From the NCBI GenBank assembly GCA_963691655.1, contig OY829327.1:64492079-64556078 (forward strand): a DNA stretch of 64,000 nt, given 5' to 3'. Within the stretch, counting starts at the first letter, position 1; the number at the start of each line of letters is the position of its first letter. Both the position numbers and the translations under genes were made by a program. This document shows positions 32,056 to 43,578 of the stretch, piece by piece. This DNA comes from Toxonevra muliebris. Taxonomy: Eukaryota; Arthropoda; Insecta; Diptera; Pallopteridae. The notes under the pieces were generated by a model. It saw only the letters and a program-made list of their open reading frames with translations, was not told where the DNA came from and searched no databases.

Positions 32056-33544
32056 TGTAACGAACCTTATTCCGGGGTATCACTCGCCGTGTCCGGGGTC
32101 CGATTACAGAAAATTTGTTTATCTGCAATGACCCCCAGCGGACAGCAATCTTCGAGTCTCCGTACAGGGGAAGCGCTCGCGGTTGGGTTGTGTATACGTA
32201 GGTGTGTACAGAACCCTGGGGAGTACCCGCGGGGTCCCGTGGACAATGTGGTTACGGCGGGTAGGTAGCACACACAGTGCAACTACCGGAAGACGCTAGT
32301 AGACGTGAGCAGAGGGGAACGCACAAAATGCTACTCCCTGAAGACGCTTATGCGAGAAAGTGCGGTAGCACACACAGTGCAACTATTGGAAGACACTAGT
32401 AGACGTGAGCAGAGGGGAAGCGCACAAAATGCTACTCCCTGAAGACGCTTATGCGAGAAACTGCGGTAGCACACACAGTGCAACTACCGGAAGACACTAG
32501 TAGACGTGAGCAGAGGGGAAGCGCACAAAATGCTACTCCCTGAAGACGCAAATGCGAGAAAGTGCGGTAGCACACACAGTGCAACTACCGGAAGACGCTA
32601 GTAGACGTGAGCAGAGGGGAACGCACAAAATGCTACTCCCTGAAGACGCTTATGCGAGAAAGTGCGGTAGCACACACAGTGCAACTATTGGAAGACACTA
32701 GTAGACGTGAGCAGAGGGGAAGCGCACAAAATGCTACTCCCTGAAGACGCAAATGCGAGAAAGTGCAGTAGCACACACAGTGCAACTACCGGAAGGCACT
32801 AACAGACGTGAGTAGAGGGGAGCGCACAAAATGCTACTCCCTGAAGACGCAAATGCGAGAAAGTGCGGTAGCACACACAGTGCAACTACCGGAAGACACT
32901 AGCAGACGTGAGTAGAGGGGAGCGCACAAAATGCTACTCCCTGAAGACGCAAATGCGAGAAATTGCGGTAGCACACACAGTGCAACTACCGAAATACACT
33001 AGTAAACGTGGGCAGAGGGGAAGCGCACAAAATGCTACTCCCCGATATTTCTTCACAATAAAAATAAAACAATACTTACAAATTTCACTTGCTTTTTATT
33101 TCCTGACTTCGTTTTCTTACTTTGGTTATTAGATTTTTCCCTGATGTCGGTGATCTGTTGCGATGAAAAAAAGACGTCCGTTCGTGTTGAGATCCGTGAC
33201 CAGCAGAGACAGACCGGAAATTGGCAAAGCGCATGCTTAACATGGCTGCAACCGCGTCGTATGTTCAGTGTTGTTCTCCTCAACACTACCCCAGGGTCGC
33301 ATTCCTTAGACTATGCAACTTAATCTAACTTATACTACATTACCATAATAATATAATTCATATTGATATACAACTAAGCTTTAATTAAACAGAATTCATT
33401 GAATCGAACAAAATAATAAAAACAAGAATAGTAAAACAGAAAAAATTCAAATTATGAAAGTAAATAATAAAAAAAATAGAAATTAAATGATATTCAGCCC
33501 AGGGTGAAGGGCACAAATGTGGATCACTGATTTGCGTCCTTACA
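32056..33544 (-). repeat. 5' LTR of the Osvaldo-like element
   Basis: It has the same ends as the left LTR but eight tandem-repeat units instead of ten, which explains the 201-bp length difference. One base differs near 32104 compared with 22565. It should hold the promoter; I did not identify a convincing TATA box. Confidence 0.92.
32261..33045. repeat. Eight-copy about 100-bp tandem array inside the 5' LTR
   Basis: This is the same unit as in the other LTR, with landmarks near 32270, 32371, 32471, 32573, 32673, 32773, 32874 and 32974. The first unit here matches the third unit of the other LTR, so the difference is loss or gain of two whole units at the array edge. Confidence 0.92.
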
Positions 33545-35055
33545 GTATATCAAGGAAAATTGCAATGGATCCTTGATCTCTATAGGCACTCAAACTGAGT
33601 AAATAAGTTTAGTTCAAAATTATATGTAAGATATGTTAAGTTTTGTGTATTTGACGTTTTATTACGTACAGTTCTTTCACTGAATTCCATAAAATTCGAA
33701 CTGGAAAGGAGATTGCGAGCAATCGAGGACGAAATTGCAACGTTGAAGTTGAGGCTACAGAAATTTAAGGACACCAGTAGCAGCATTTTTACTAAAAACC
33801 AACAAGATATCTTAAGCAATGAGAAAAAAATAGAGATGTGATACTGATGACATATCCACATCAATATGCATCTATTCTGCTGGACCACGTTGCTACAAGT
33901 TTCTACGGAAGAAAAATTTTCCATTGCCGCATCCTTCTACATTGAGAAGATGGGCTCTTAAGCTCAGAGTGAAACCCAGGTTGCAAAATTCGATAATTTC
34001 TTTTGTGAAAGGCCACGAATTGAATGTAGACGACAAGCTGTGTATCCTTTCATTTGATGAAATTAAATGCAGGGAAGAATGGGCATTTGATCGTAAGATC
34101 GATATAATTATTCAACCGAAGAGGTAAGTGCATGTGGCAATGGTAAGCGGGCTTAAAGGGCGTTGGAAACAGCCTATATATTACGATTTCGACCAGAAGA
34201 TGACCGAGTTCACAGTAAAAACTATAATATCGGAGTTATATACTGTTGGATTCACAGTGGTTGCAACTGTTTGCGATTTGGGTGTGGAAAATCAAGCAGT
34301 ATTGAAAACCATAGGCGTTTATGGTTTATGTTTTTGCTAATGTACTCCATCTTATTAAATTACTGCGCTACCATTTTGAAGACGATTTTCATTTATGACG
34401 GCACAGTAATAAATAAGTCCATTATTGAAGAACTTTTAGGTCTTTGTAATTTCGATCTGACTATTACAAAATCCATTAGTATTGAAATGTTGAATGTGAG
34501 AGGAGCAGGTACAATACCATAATCTTCTTACTTTTATGTATGTTAACTCTCATCTTTAACAGCACGACAGAAAGTGAAATTTGCAACGAAACTATTTTGT
34601 CATACATCCGCAAGCGCGCTTCAAAGATGTGTGCAACCAGGCCTATGCAGTAAATAAATTTATGAAATGCGCTGAACTATTTCAAAAAATCAACGATTGG
34701 TTTGATGTTTTCAATTCCAAAGTAATTGAAAAAGACTCGCGACCTCTTAGTAAGGCATTTGGACTAGCATTAGATACGCAGCAGCGTGCAATCGACGAAA
34801 TCTCAAATATAGTTCCAAATTTGTTTCCATTACGTCCAAGTGGTAAAATTTTGCCATTTCAAAGAGGAATACTGCTCTGCCACTATTTTATGAAAACGTT
34901 ATGGAATGCGCTGCTTAATGACGAATAAATTAAATCAAGATTGCATTGAAAACTTTTTTAGTGCCATTCGTGCAAAAGGCGGTCTACATGACCATCCTTC
35001 TCCTTTAGAATTTAAATATCGTCTCCGATCATATTTGTTAGGCAAGTGTTATGTG
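33545..35055 (+). pseudogene. Main part of a P/THAP9-like transposase
   Basis: Right after the LTR the frame continues from 22516. A donor-like GTAAATAAG lies near 33599, and a coiled-coil segment (FELERRLRAIEDEIATLKLR) at about 33690-33750. Next come the helix-turn-helix region (RCYKFLRKK, then LPHPSTLRRWALKLR) and the RNase H-like core. The core has SFDEIK near 34055, AMVSGLKGRWKQPIYY, TVVATVCDLG and a VLHLIKLLR block. The C-terminal block NFFSAIRAKGG is near 34950. This is the P-element/THAP9 layout. Stops at several points, including near 34340, and frame changes show it is dead. The DNA ends were not identified. Confidence 0.82.
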
Positions 35056-35820
35056 TCTGACTTGAATGGGTACAGCTTGGTGTGGCAGAGGTGGCACGGT
35101 AGTCGGTTCGGCTGCTCGTCGGATGGGGTGGTTCTTGCCACTCAAACCTGTCCACCAGACACTCACAGAAAGATTTATCCGTCGTGCCATTAGAAATCTT
35201 TATTAAGGTTGAAATTTTAAGTTTATAATAGATAGAAAGAGAGAGACAGAGAGAGAAAATTAAAGAAACAACTGAAGAAAGCTAGCACTAGTACAGCCAC
35301 ATCCATTCCATGCTATCCTAACTGCCTACGTTCATCCTCACATTCACCGTTCACGCATTCACTCAACCTGATTCACCTATATAACACACCCAGTCACTCA
35401 TCACACATACAAATTCACACGCATCTACCTATCAAGCCGCAGTTAGTTCAGCACCTACTCATATCATTATCACTCAATATAAACAAATACAGATCTGTCC
35501 GTCAGCAGGAGCTGTCCCTCCCCACCTGCAGCTAAATCTAGCATACAGACATGAATAATACCACTGCTCAGGGTCCTGGTATTATTCCCAATTTTTGCTG
35601 GTAAGTCCGTCTTTAGTCAATGTCCGTCCGCTCACTTGATTATCCTCACCACTCGAAGAGTGTGTCACCTACACCAGCCGTGGTGAAACCTCAGTTGCTC
35701 ATAATGCCTTTCTGTATTGGCATTCTAAAAGGTTGCAGTCAACGCATATGCAGGAATACATATGCACTTAAAACAAAATATGTCGTTCGGTACATGTGTT
35801 TTTTATTAATTAAAAATAAA
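35056..35820. other. Unassigned sequence with a CA/TC-rich stretch
   Basis: No gene recognised. Positions 35230-35260 form a GA-rich simple repeat and 35300-35480 are rich in CATTCAC-like words. It could be a fragment of another LTR or element, but no boundaries were found. Confidence 0.35.
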
Positions 35821-36004
35821 AAAAAAATAATAAATAATAAATAAATTCAAAAATAAAGATAGAAAAAAAAAGATTATATTATAAATATTATAAGTAATTA
35901 TTATTTAAATTATTATTAGGATTGTATTATTATGCACCAGTGGGGATTTGAACTCGGGGTAGCTGGGACTCCAGTCTAGCACTCTATCACTAGGCCACCG
36001 ACGG
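35820..36004 (-). mobile_element. tRNA-derived SINE fragment
   Basis: Read on the minus strand from 36004 it starts ACCGTCGGTGGCCTAGTGAT and continues AGAGTGCTAGACTGGAG. A B-box-like GAGTTCAAATCCCC follows, then an AT-rich tail of about 100 bp. The head strongly resembles the SINE at 1040-1110. A complete cloverleaf is not formed, so this is not a tRNA gene. Confidence 0.7.
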
Positions 36005-36071
36005 TGTTTCAAAAAAAAAAAAAAGATATTTGCAACAATTTTTTTTTCTTATGCACATATACATATATATA

Positions 36072-36341
36072 TGTCGTAGTACAAGGGAGATATAAGGGGA
36101 ATTATAAGTTTGACGTCAAGCGTTGGCCATGCTTGAGCGGAATCGTAGCTGATGCGAGAATGACGGAAGGTGGCGCTGAAGCATGTAAAGGGAAAGAAAA
36201 AATTAGAAATGAGTGGAACATTCGAGAACAAGGAGGCCACGTCTACGCATCGCCTACGAGATCGCTTCGTTGAACGATAAAATAAAAAAATAGAATTATA
36301 AAATTTATTCGAGAAATATGGCGTTAAATCATTTCTCGTCA
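36072..36341 (+). repeat. 5' LTR
   Basis: It begins TGTCGTAGTACAAGGGAG and ends TTTCTCGTCA. Its 270 bp are repeated without visible difference at 40882. Confidence 0.9.
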
Positions 36342-37808
36342 TCAGAAGTGGGACTTACTCAGCAGAAAGAAATAAATAATAATAAAGCAGAACAGCGTGG
36401 AATCAGTGGTGATAATGGCGAATTTGAGGGCGGAGGTGGCAGTGGTGGTGGTGAAGCAAGCAGTGATACAAGATGGCGAATGCTGCTTGAGCAGCAGAAT
36501 GAAAATTTTACGAATCTACTGCGAGTGATGAGAGCACCAAACCTCAACAGCAATATCCAATTACCGGAGTTCAATCCTGACAATACTTCTATGGATGCGT
36601 GTGCCTGGATCTCTACTGCAGAAATGTGTATGGGCGAGGAGCCACTACAAGGTGCTCAATTAATGTTAGCACTCACTACTTGCCTGAAGGGGTCTTCATC
36701 AGCTTGGTTATCACAAGTGTGCTTTCCAGGGATGACCTGGAGCGAATTTAAGAATGTTTTTGTTGCACGGTACGATTGTTCGGAGACCGTAGCAGCATTT
36801 TTGGTGAAATTGCAAGGCAGCAAACCTAAAGACGACGAAAATTTGGCATCGTATGCTGCAACATTAATAACATCATTATTGACGCGTTGCAAGAACTTGT
36901 CAACAGAGCAAATGGTTACTTCGATTGTCTTAGCGCATATTGCTCAGTATCAATCGAAAATTCGGCGATTGGCGTTTACGTCAGCGACTATAACAAGAGC
37001 ACAGTTTTTGAACGAGCTCAAGGCTGTGTCTACTAATAAGGTGAGTTCACTTACTTTCTATGATGAAGCGGGAGTTGCGGCGAAACGATTTAGAACTGCA
37101 GGAAACACTATGGCTGTAAAATGTTTCCGCTGCGGTAAGCTAGGCCATAAAGCATCTGCTTGTAGACGAAATGACCACAAATCGTCGACAGGAGAGTCGT
37201 TCAAGAGAGGAAACCAATCTTTGCTTGTGTGCTATAAGTGCGGAAAAAATGGGCATATTTCAACAAATTGTACAATGAATAATGGGAGCCAACGCGGTGA
37301 CAAGCATATTGAGAAACGTGTGAACATGTGTGTGATTGCTGCTCCAACAGGGTGCATTCAACAAAGTGGTGAGAAAATCTCGTTTATCTTTGATTCAGGA
37401 GCTGAATGTTCTCTAGTTAAAGAGATAATTGTTAATAAGTTTAAGGGGCAGCGAATTGAAAATGTTGTAAAAATGATAGGAATTGGTCAGGGTAGTGTAT
37501 ATAGTACAATGCAGATTTTATCAAATGTAAAAATTGATAACATTACTATGGAGATTCTTTTTCATGTGGTACCAAACAATTCATTACAATATGATGTAGT
37601 GTTGGGACGTGATATCCTGGGTGGAGGTATATCTGTTCAAATTATGGCTGGTTGCATCAAATTTGAAAGATTACATCGTGTCAACACTTGCAGCCTTGAG
37701 GATTGGGAAAAGTACATAGAAAACATCGACAGTGACATACCTCCAGAGTTGAAGTCGAAACTAGTTTTTATGTTAACAGAATTTAAAGATTGTTTTGCTT
37801 TGGGGTAA
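36318..37808 (+). CDS. gag: Gag-protease of the mdg3/Blastopia-like element
   Basis: A 496-codon frame whose first ATG lies inside the LTR end. An N-terminal Gly-rich run is followed by the capsid-like region (LPEFNPDNTSMDACAWISTA, then WSEFKNVFVARYD). Two zinc knuckles, CFRCGKLGHKASAC near residue 270 and CYKCGKNGHISTNC near 305, should bind RNA. A retropepsin domain has FDSGAECSLV near 358 and VLGRDIL near 430. The frame stops at 37808 in what should be the linker to RT. RT follows in the -1 frame, either by programmed frameshift or because of a small deletion. Confidence 0.85.
   Translation: MALNHFSSSEVGLTQQKEINNNKAEQRGISGDNGEFEGGGGSGGGEASSDTRWRMLLEQQNENFTNLLRVMRAPNLNSNIQLPEFNPDNTSMDACAWISTAEMCMGEEPLQGAQLMLALTTCLKGSSSAWLSQVCFPGMTWSEFKNVFVARYDCSETVAAFLVKLQGSKPKDDENLASYAATLITSLLTRCKNLSTEQMVTSIVLAHIAQYQSKIRRLAFTSATITRAQFLNELKAVSTNKVSSLTFYDEAGVAAKRFRTAGNTMAVKCFRCGKLGHKASACRRNDHKSSTGESFKRGNQSLLVCYKCGKNGHISTNCTMNNGSQRGDKHIEKRVNMCVIAAPTGCIQQSGEKISFIFDSGAECSLVKEIIVNKFKGQRIENVVKMIGIGQGSVYSTMQILSNVKIDNITMEILFHVVPNNSLQYDVVLGRDILGGGISVQIMAGCIKFERLHRVNTCSLEDWEKYIENIDSDIPPELKSKLVFMLTEFKDCFALG
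36342..36354 (+). promoter_or_regulatory. Probable tRNA-Leu primer-binding site
   Basis: TCAGAAGTGGGA immediately after the LTR matches the complement of an internal part of the 3' end of insect tRNA-Leu, as described for mdg3/Blastopia-type elements. The terminal TGG is absent. Confidence 0.5.
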
Positions 37809-40350
37809 CATTGAAAGATTCTAATAAGACTGTTTGTAGACGGCCGTACAGGCTAAGTGAAAATGAAAGGAGTGTAGTGCGAATCAAAGTTGATGAACTT
37901 TTGGAGGCTGGAATCATTAGGCCAAGTTTGTCACCATTTGCAAGTCCAATTCTACTTGTGAAGAAAAAAGATGGAACAGACAGAATGTGTGTTGACTATA
38001 GGGAGCTAAATGATAATACAATACCTGATAAGTTCCCTTTACCATTAATAATGGACCAAATTGATAGATTGAATGGTTGCTATTATTTTACAACATTGGA
38101 TATGGTAAGCGGTTATCATCAGGTGCCAGTGCACCCAGATTCAGTGGAAAAGACTGCATTCGTAACACCTGATGGGCATTATGAGTACTTACGAATGCCT
38201 TTCGGACTGCGTAATGCTCCGTCTGTTTTCCAGCGTTCTGTTATGCAGGTGTTAGGAGATCTTACTCGCACATATGTAGTGGTTTATATAGATGACATCC
38301 TAATAATAGGAACGGCAGACATAGAGGAAACTTTAGGCAGGATTTGCACGGTTTTAAAGATTCTAACCGAAGCAGGTTTTTCACTTAATTTAAAGAAGTG
38401 CACATTTATGAAGCAAAAAATAGAGTACCTAGGCTTCGAGGTGTGTAATGGAGAAATCCGTCCGAATCCAAGGAAAATTGAAGCGCTGGTTCTACCTCCT
38501 CCACAGACAGTTACACAGCTGCGACAGTTCATATGTCTTGCGTCCTATTTCCGACAATTCGTTCCTAAATTCTCGCAAGTGATGGCCCTATTATATGCTT
38601 TAACTAGTGTAAATAAATCCGATTTAGACTGGCAACCTATGCACGAAGCTATCAGGCAAAAAATAATTTCATTTTTGACAAATGCGCCGGTTTTGGCTAT
38701 TTTCAATCCCCAGTTTCACACAGAGCTTCATACAGACGCTAGTTCAATTGGGTACGGTGCTGTTTTATTACAGAAAAATGATAAACAGCCCAATGTAATT
38801 GCTTATTTCAGCAAACGCAAACGTTAGAGACATTGGCGGTTGTAAATGCAGTTAAACATTTTAGGCATTATCTGTTTGGACGAAAGTTCACTGTAGTTAC
38901 TGATTGTAATTCTCTTCAGTCGTCACGTAAAAAACAGGACTTAACACCTAGGGTGCATAGATGGTGGACTTTTCTTCAAGCATTTGATTTTGACGTTATC
39001 TACAAGGAAGGAAAACGAATGTGTCATGCAGATTTCTTCTCTAGAAACCCATTGCCAGTAGAAACTAAACCTGCCATTGAAAAGGAAAAAGAAAGAAAAA
39101 TTAACATTACCGAGATGTCGGAGAATTGGTTGCGTGCTGAACAGCAAAGTGACCCTGAGATGTCTAAATTAATTGCTACTCTTGAAGAACGAGAACTTTG
39201 CTCTGAAATTGCACAAACGTATGAAATGCGTTCCGGCATATTGCATCGGAAAATTCAGCGCAATGGCAAAACTAGGTGTTTACCTATAATCCCTAAATCA
39301 TATAGGTGGTCAATTGTGCTCATGACAATTTGATACATTCTGGCTATGAGAAAACACTAGATAAGTTATACGATCTGTATTGGTTCGACCGCATGGAGAA
39401 ATACGTAAAAAAATTTATTAACAACTGTATCACTTGCAAAATCGCCAAATCATCCACAGGAAAGATTGAGGCAGAGTTGCATCCTATACCAAAGGTTCCA
39501 ATTCCTTGGCATACAATTCACGTCGATGCTACAGGAAAATTAAGCGGTAAAAGCGATAAGAAAGAATACGTTTTTGTCATTATAGATGCATTTACGAAGT
39601 ATGTAATATTACGGCATACATTGAATATTGATACCGCTAGTAGTATTAAAGCCTTGTCATTTTGCATCTCGTTATTTGGAGCACCAGTACGCATAATAGC
39701 GGATCAAGGGCGTTTTTTTTCTAGCACTGAGTTCCGAGAGTTTTGCAAGTCACATAATATTAATCTTCATCTAATAGCAACTGGTAGCAGCCGTGCAAAT
39801 GGGCAGGTGGAGCGAACTATGAGTACACTTAAGAATATGTTGACGGCTGTTGAAGTTAGTAAGGAAACCTCGTGGCAAGACGCTTTGCCTGAAACGTCAG
39901 GCAAATTGTACAAGTCAACGAGTCACTAAAAGTAGTCCATTAGAACTGTTGATTGGAAAAGTGGCGAGACCTATGGGATTATTGTCTGTAACAGCTTATG
40001 AGCCAGAAGTAGATCTAGAAGAAGTACGCAAACAGGCTAAAGAAAACATTGATAGTAATGCTGAATATGACAAAATTAGGTTTGACCGAACCAAACGTAC
40101 ACCAAAGAGATTTAAGGTAGGAGATTTTGTTTTATTGAAGAATGAGGAACGCAATCAGACTAAGTTGGATCCAAAGTATAGAGGACCATTTAAGGTCATT
40201 GATACTTTGGAGGGGGATAGATATACTCTCGCTGCTTTGGATACAAAAAGGGTTTACAAGTACGCGCATGATCGATTAAGGAAGATGCCAAGTAATGTTA
40301 TCAATGACGAATGTAATGATGAAGACGAAGAGCAAAACGATAATATCTAA
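37790..40350 (+). pseudogene. pol: pol (RT, RNase H, integrase) with several small frame-breaking deletions
   Basis: RT (37790-38700) is complete, with FVTPDGHYEYLRMPFGL and YIDDIL near 38288. RNase H starts TDASSIGYGAVLL. Near 38820 some residues between FSKR and LETLAVV are missing and the frame shifts. Near 39325 a few bases are lost before the integrase finger (HSGYEKTLDKLYDLYWF, then NCITCK). Integrase retains Asp in HVDATGKL, Asp in ADQGRFF and Glu in GQVERTM. Near 39895 another shift precedes the C-terminal domain (KYRGPFKVI). Family members carry one continuous pol; this one cannot be translated through. Confidence 0.83.
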
Positions 40351-40432
40351 ATAATTGTAAATCTGTGAGAGAATCTTGTAATGAAACACAATTTGCTATA
40401 AATAAAGCAAAATGTAACGTTCAGAATGCAAT

Positions 40433-40735
40433 TTGCCTAGTACCACGGTAGGTGGTGAATAGCACTAATTGCGCGGTGTGTCTAGTACCACGGCAGGTGG
40501 TGAACAACATTGTTTTTATGATGTGTCTAGTACCACGGCAGGTGGTGAACAACATTGTTTTTATGGTGTGTCTAGTACCACGACAGGTGGTGAACAACAT
40601 TGTTTTTATGGTGTGTCTAGTACCACGGCAGGTGGTGAACAGCATTGTTTTTATGGTGTGTCTAGTACCACGGCAGGTGGTGAACAATCTTGTTGGTTGG
40701 GTTGTCTAGTGCCACAAGATAGGTGGTGAGTACCA
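40433..40735 (+). repeat. 45-bp hairpin-forming tandem array before the 3' LTR
   Basis: About six units of 45 bp, each with CTAGTACCACGGCAGGTGGT, recur near 40433, 40478, 40523, 40568, 40613 and 40658, with a degenerate seventh near 40703. In each unit ACCAC and GTGGT can pair around GGCAG. It lies in the 3' non-coding part of the element. Confidence 0.88.
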
Positions 40736-40881
40736 CTACAGGTGGTGTTGAAACTGTGACGGGTGAGTTGTACACTACTACAGTGGTGTGCGATGTAATA
40801 AGATCATTGTGATTGATTGAATATGCTGGTATGGCGGAGATGAATGATCACACGAGGACGTGTGGAATGTCAGAATGGCCG

Positions 40882-41151
40882 TGTCGTAGTACAAGGGAGA
40901 TATAAGGGGAATTATAAGTTTGACGTCAAGCGTTGGCCATGCTTGAGCGGAATCGTAGCTGATGCGAGAATGACGGAAGGTGGCGCTGAAGCATGTAAAG
41001 GGAAAGAAAAAATTAGAAATGAGTGGAACATTCGAGAACAAGGAGGCCACGTCTACGCATCGCCTACGAGATCGCTTCGTTGAACGATAAAATAAAAAAA
41101 TAGAATTATAAAATTTATTCGAGAAATATGGCGTTAAATCATTTCTCGTCA
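40882..41151 (+). repeat. 3' LTR
   Basis: The same 270 bp as the 5' LTR. No strong polypurine tract precedes it; the upstream bases are a mixed purine-rich stretch. Confidence 0.9.
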
Positions 41152-42437
41152 TATATATATTATTTGTATGTGTAGTTGGCCGTTTTCTCGTCCCTTTTTG
41201 TTTTTGTTAATTTATGGTTGCTCTCTTTTCTGGGAAAGCACACACAAATGCATACATATAATTGTAATTTTCAACACTCACCGCATTCGTCGCTCTCTCT
41301 TGATGTTGGCGCCAGCATCAGTGCAGTCGTTTTGAAAATTTTAAGGGAGCAATATTTCCTTTTAAGAGGAGGATTTTGCTTTACAGGGGAAGAGTTTTTC
41401 AAAATGTCTTACAAGTTTTTAAATAAGTATTCATTAGAATCTAGAGTTTTAGATAATTTTATTAGAAAAAAATACAATTTTTTATTCACAGCTTTTTTGT
41501 TACAACTTCAGTCATACTTAAAGCTAAAAAATTTATGAAAATAAAAAAAAATTCATATAAAAACCAAATATTCCTTCTTTGGAAACAAACGGTAGTATCA
41601 GCAAATAATAATAAAAAAAAGCAATAATGATTGAAAAATTACAACAAACTTGTCTTCTTTCTTCTCAAAACCGGGTAAAAAAAGTAGAATGTTATTGTAC
41701 TTTGAACCAGCTTAATCGAAGGTACCTAGAAGGAGGCATCATTTTTTTTTTTTTTTTTTTTTTTAGCTTTTCATTCCAACCATTACAGTTGCAGTCAGCA
41801 AGCAATTTCGTTTTTTGTATTTAATTAATCTTTAATTAATTATTAATTTAATTAATAATTCAACTGAGAAAAAAGTATATTTGCCGCTGTCTGGAATGTG
41901 GAAAACTTAAAATTGCGCCAATAAATTTTTCCAGTTTTGAAAGCAATTTTTCTTTTAAAGCGTTCTTTAAATGAAAAATTTCACACCAAAATTCTTCCAG
42001 TTCCAAATCTAATAAATATATAAATTCATTACTAATTTATTGATATTTACTAAATATGCAAACTTACTTTTACGCGGTTTTTCTACTATTGATTTCAATT
42101 GTCAAAAATTCCAAGCATTAACACAAAGACCAGCAAAAGCTTCTGGAAATTGAACACGAAATTTTAAATTTTGACAGTAATCGAGCAATAAATAAAGTAG
42201 TTATAGTAACAAATATTTCACAGACAGAAACTAAAATAACCCAACAGAACATATTTAGTTTGATTTACGTTTACAACCAAAAATTCAAGAATACAACCCA
42301 AAAATTGAAGAATTGAAATAGGAGGATTTTTTCCGAATTGGGAGGACAGGGGGATTGAGATTTGAGCGGAGTACGAATACTCCGATCGGAGTACCTTCGG
42401 CAGCACTGGCCAGCATACAGTAGATCGATGACGAAGA
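41152..42437. other. Intergenic AT-rich sequence
   Basis: No gene recognised. It contains a run of about 27 T at 41739-41764 and a small palindromic stretch (GGAGTACGAATACTCC) near 42369. Nothing else could be named. Confidence 0.45.
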
Positions 42438-42445
42438 CCTGTGGG

Positions 42446-43578
42446 CACGGTTGCCACTTTGGTACAATTCTACCAAAACTAGTAAATTTTTTTTTATTTT
42501 TCTGCGTTTGGTACATTGGTACATGTTTTTAAAATTTGGTACATTCTGTAGGCAAAGTTAGCTTTTATAATAATTAAGAATTGTAAACTTATGTTCAAAA
42601 TATTTTTGGATGAAAAAGGTAAAATTTAAATATATATATAATGTATAATGCTTTCAAAAGAATTGTGTGTCGGACGTTAAGAGTCTCATTATATCTAGTC
42701 AGCCAAAACTATTTTTAAAATACAAAATATATTTCATTTAGTTTGTTACTTTTTACTAAGAATGTAGTCTGGTGTTCCGGCCTAATTTTTAAGGTTATTT
42801 CGGAAATTTTTTATTATAACAAAATAAAATGCGACCATTTTATTGTTTTTATATGTTATTATTGGCATCTTAAACTGTACAAAAAATTTTGTTTTGGAGT
42901 TTGTTTTACGATATTTTTGTAGTGTTTTTTACGTCCAAAGTGGGCACCTAAAAAAAGGTGTGGGGGTGGCCCGCGTGATTACAGTACTTGAAGTCTTCTT
43001 AAACAAAAAATTTAAATAGATTATTGTTCTGTAGGTTTGTCATTCTAGCAGGTAGTAGATTTAAACTTTTGGATTAAAAAATAACAAAATCGCGGACTTC
43101 CAATTTTTTTTTTTTTTTTTAAATCGCGTTGTTTTTTGCTGAAAGTCGTTGTACAAAATAGGAAATAATGATTAAAAATAAACAATTCTACTACCTGCGA
43201 GAGCCATTGGCGTGTAAAATAACACATTAAAAGTTCAGCTCAATCGGTTCTATAGAATTCTCTCAGACCTGAGCCGGTCAAAAAAACGTTGTTTCGAGAA
43301 AAACGCTTTTAAAGTTTTAACAACTTAACTTTTCACAACAGGCGCTCTCGACTATGAGCTATAACTTCGTTAATATTTTGAGTATCGGTCTGAAACAGTA
43401 TACTTTCAATATATGGTACTTTCGAAATACATTTAAAAATAATAATTGATTTTTTGAAACTCGAACACCTTAATAAATAACATTTAATGTTATATATTAT
43501 ATTGGTACATTTCCCCCCCTTTTGGTACATTTTTTTGTAAATATTGGTACAAAATAAAATGATTAAATGGCAACCGTG
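42446..43578. mobile_element. Non-autonomous hAT-type element
   Basis: It starts CACGGTTGCCA and ends with the inverse TGGCAACCGTG. An exact 8-bp duplication CCTGTGGG flanks it (42438-42445, 43579-43586). Just inside both ends the word TTGGTAC(A) recurs several times in both directions, a subterminal pattern common in hAT elements. No transposase is visible in 1.13 kb. Confidence 0.85.

Larger units (their letters stand above)
22517..33544 (-). mobile_element. Osvaldo/Ulysses-like Ty3/Gypsy retrotransposon, near-intact
   Basis: Two LTRs of 1690 and 1489 bp bracket gag and a very long pol on the minus strand, 11,028 bp in total. Target duplication GTAT lies at 22513-22516 and 33545-33548. The 5' LTR, in transcription sense, is the right one. 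The primer site matches tRNA-Lys. Large LTRs, total size near 11 kb and Lys priming recall Drosophila Osvaldo and Ulysses; that clade call is by feature, not alignment. The LTRs differ by one visible base plus a two-unit tandem-repeat indel, so insertion was very recent. Confidence 0.92.
36072..41151 (+). mobile_element. mdg3/Blastopia-like Ty3/Gypsy retrotransposon with broken pol
   Basis: Two 270-bp LTRs (36072-36341, 40882-41151) that look identical flank gag-protease and pol on the plus strand, 5,080 bp in all. The flanks are TA repeats on both sides, so the target duplication is probably TATA but cannot be proven. A site like the tRNA-Leu complement follows the 5' LTR. The mdg3/Blastopia label rests on this primer site, the short LTRs and RT style. 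Confidence 0.85.

Noticed and set aside
40433..40735. Regularly spaced 45-bp hairpin repeats resembling a CRISPR array
   Set aside because: The units are contiguous tandem copies with near-identical 'spacers', no cas genes, and a eukaryotic retrotransposon context.
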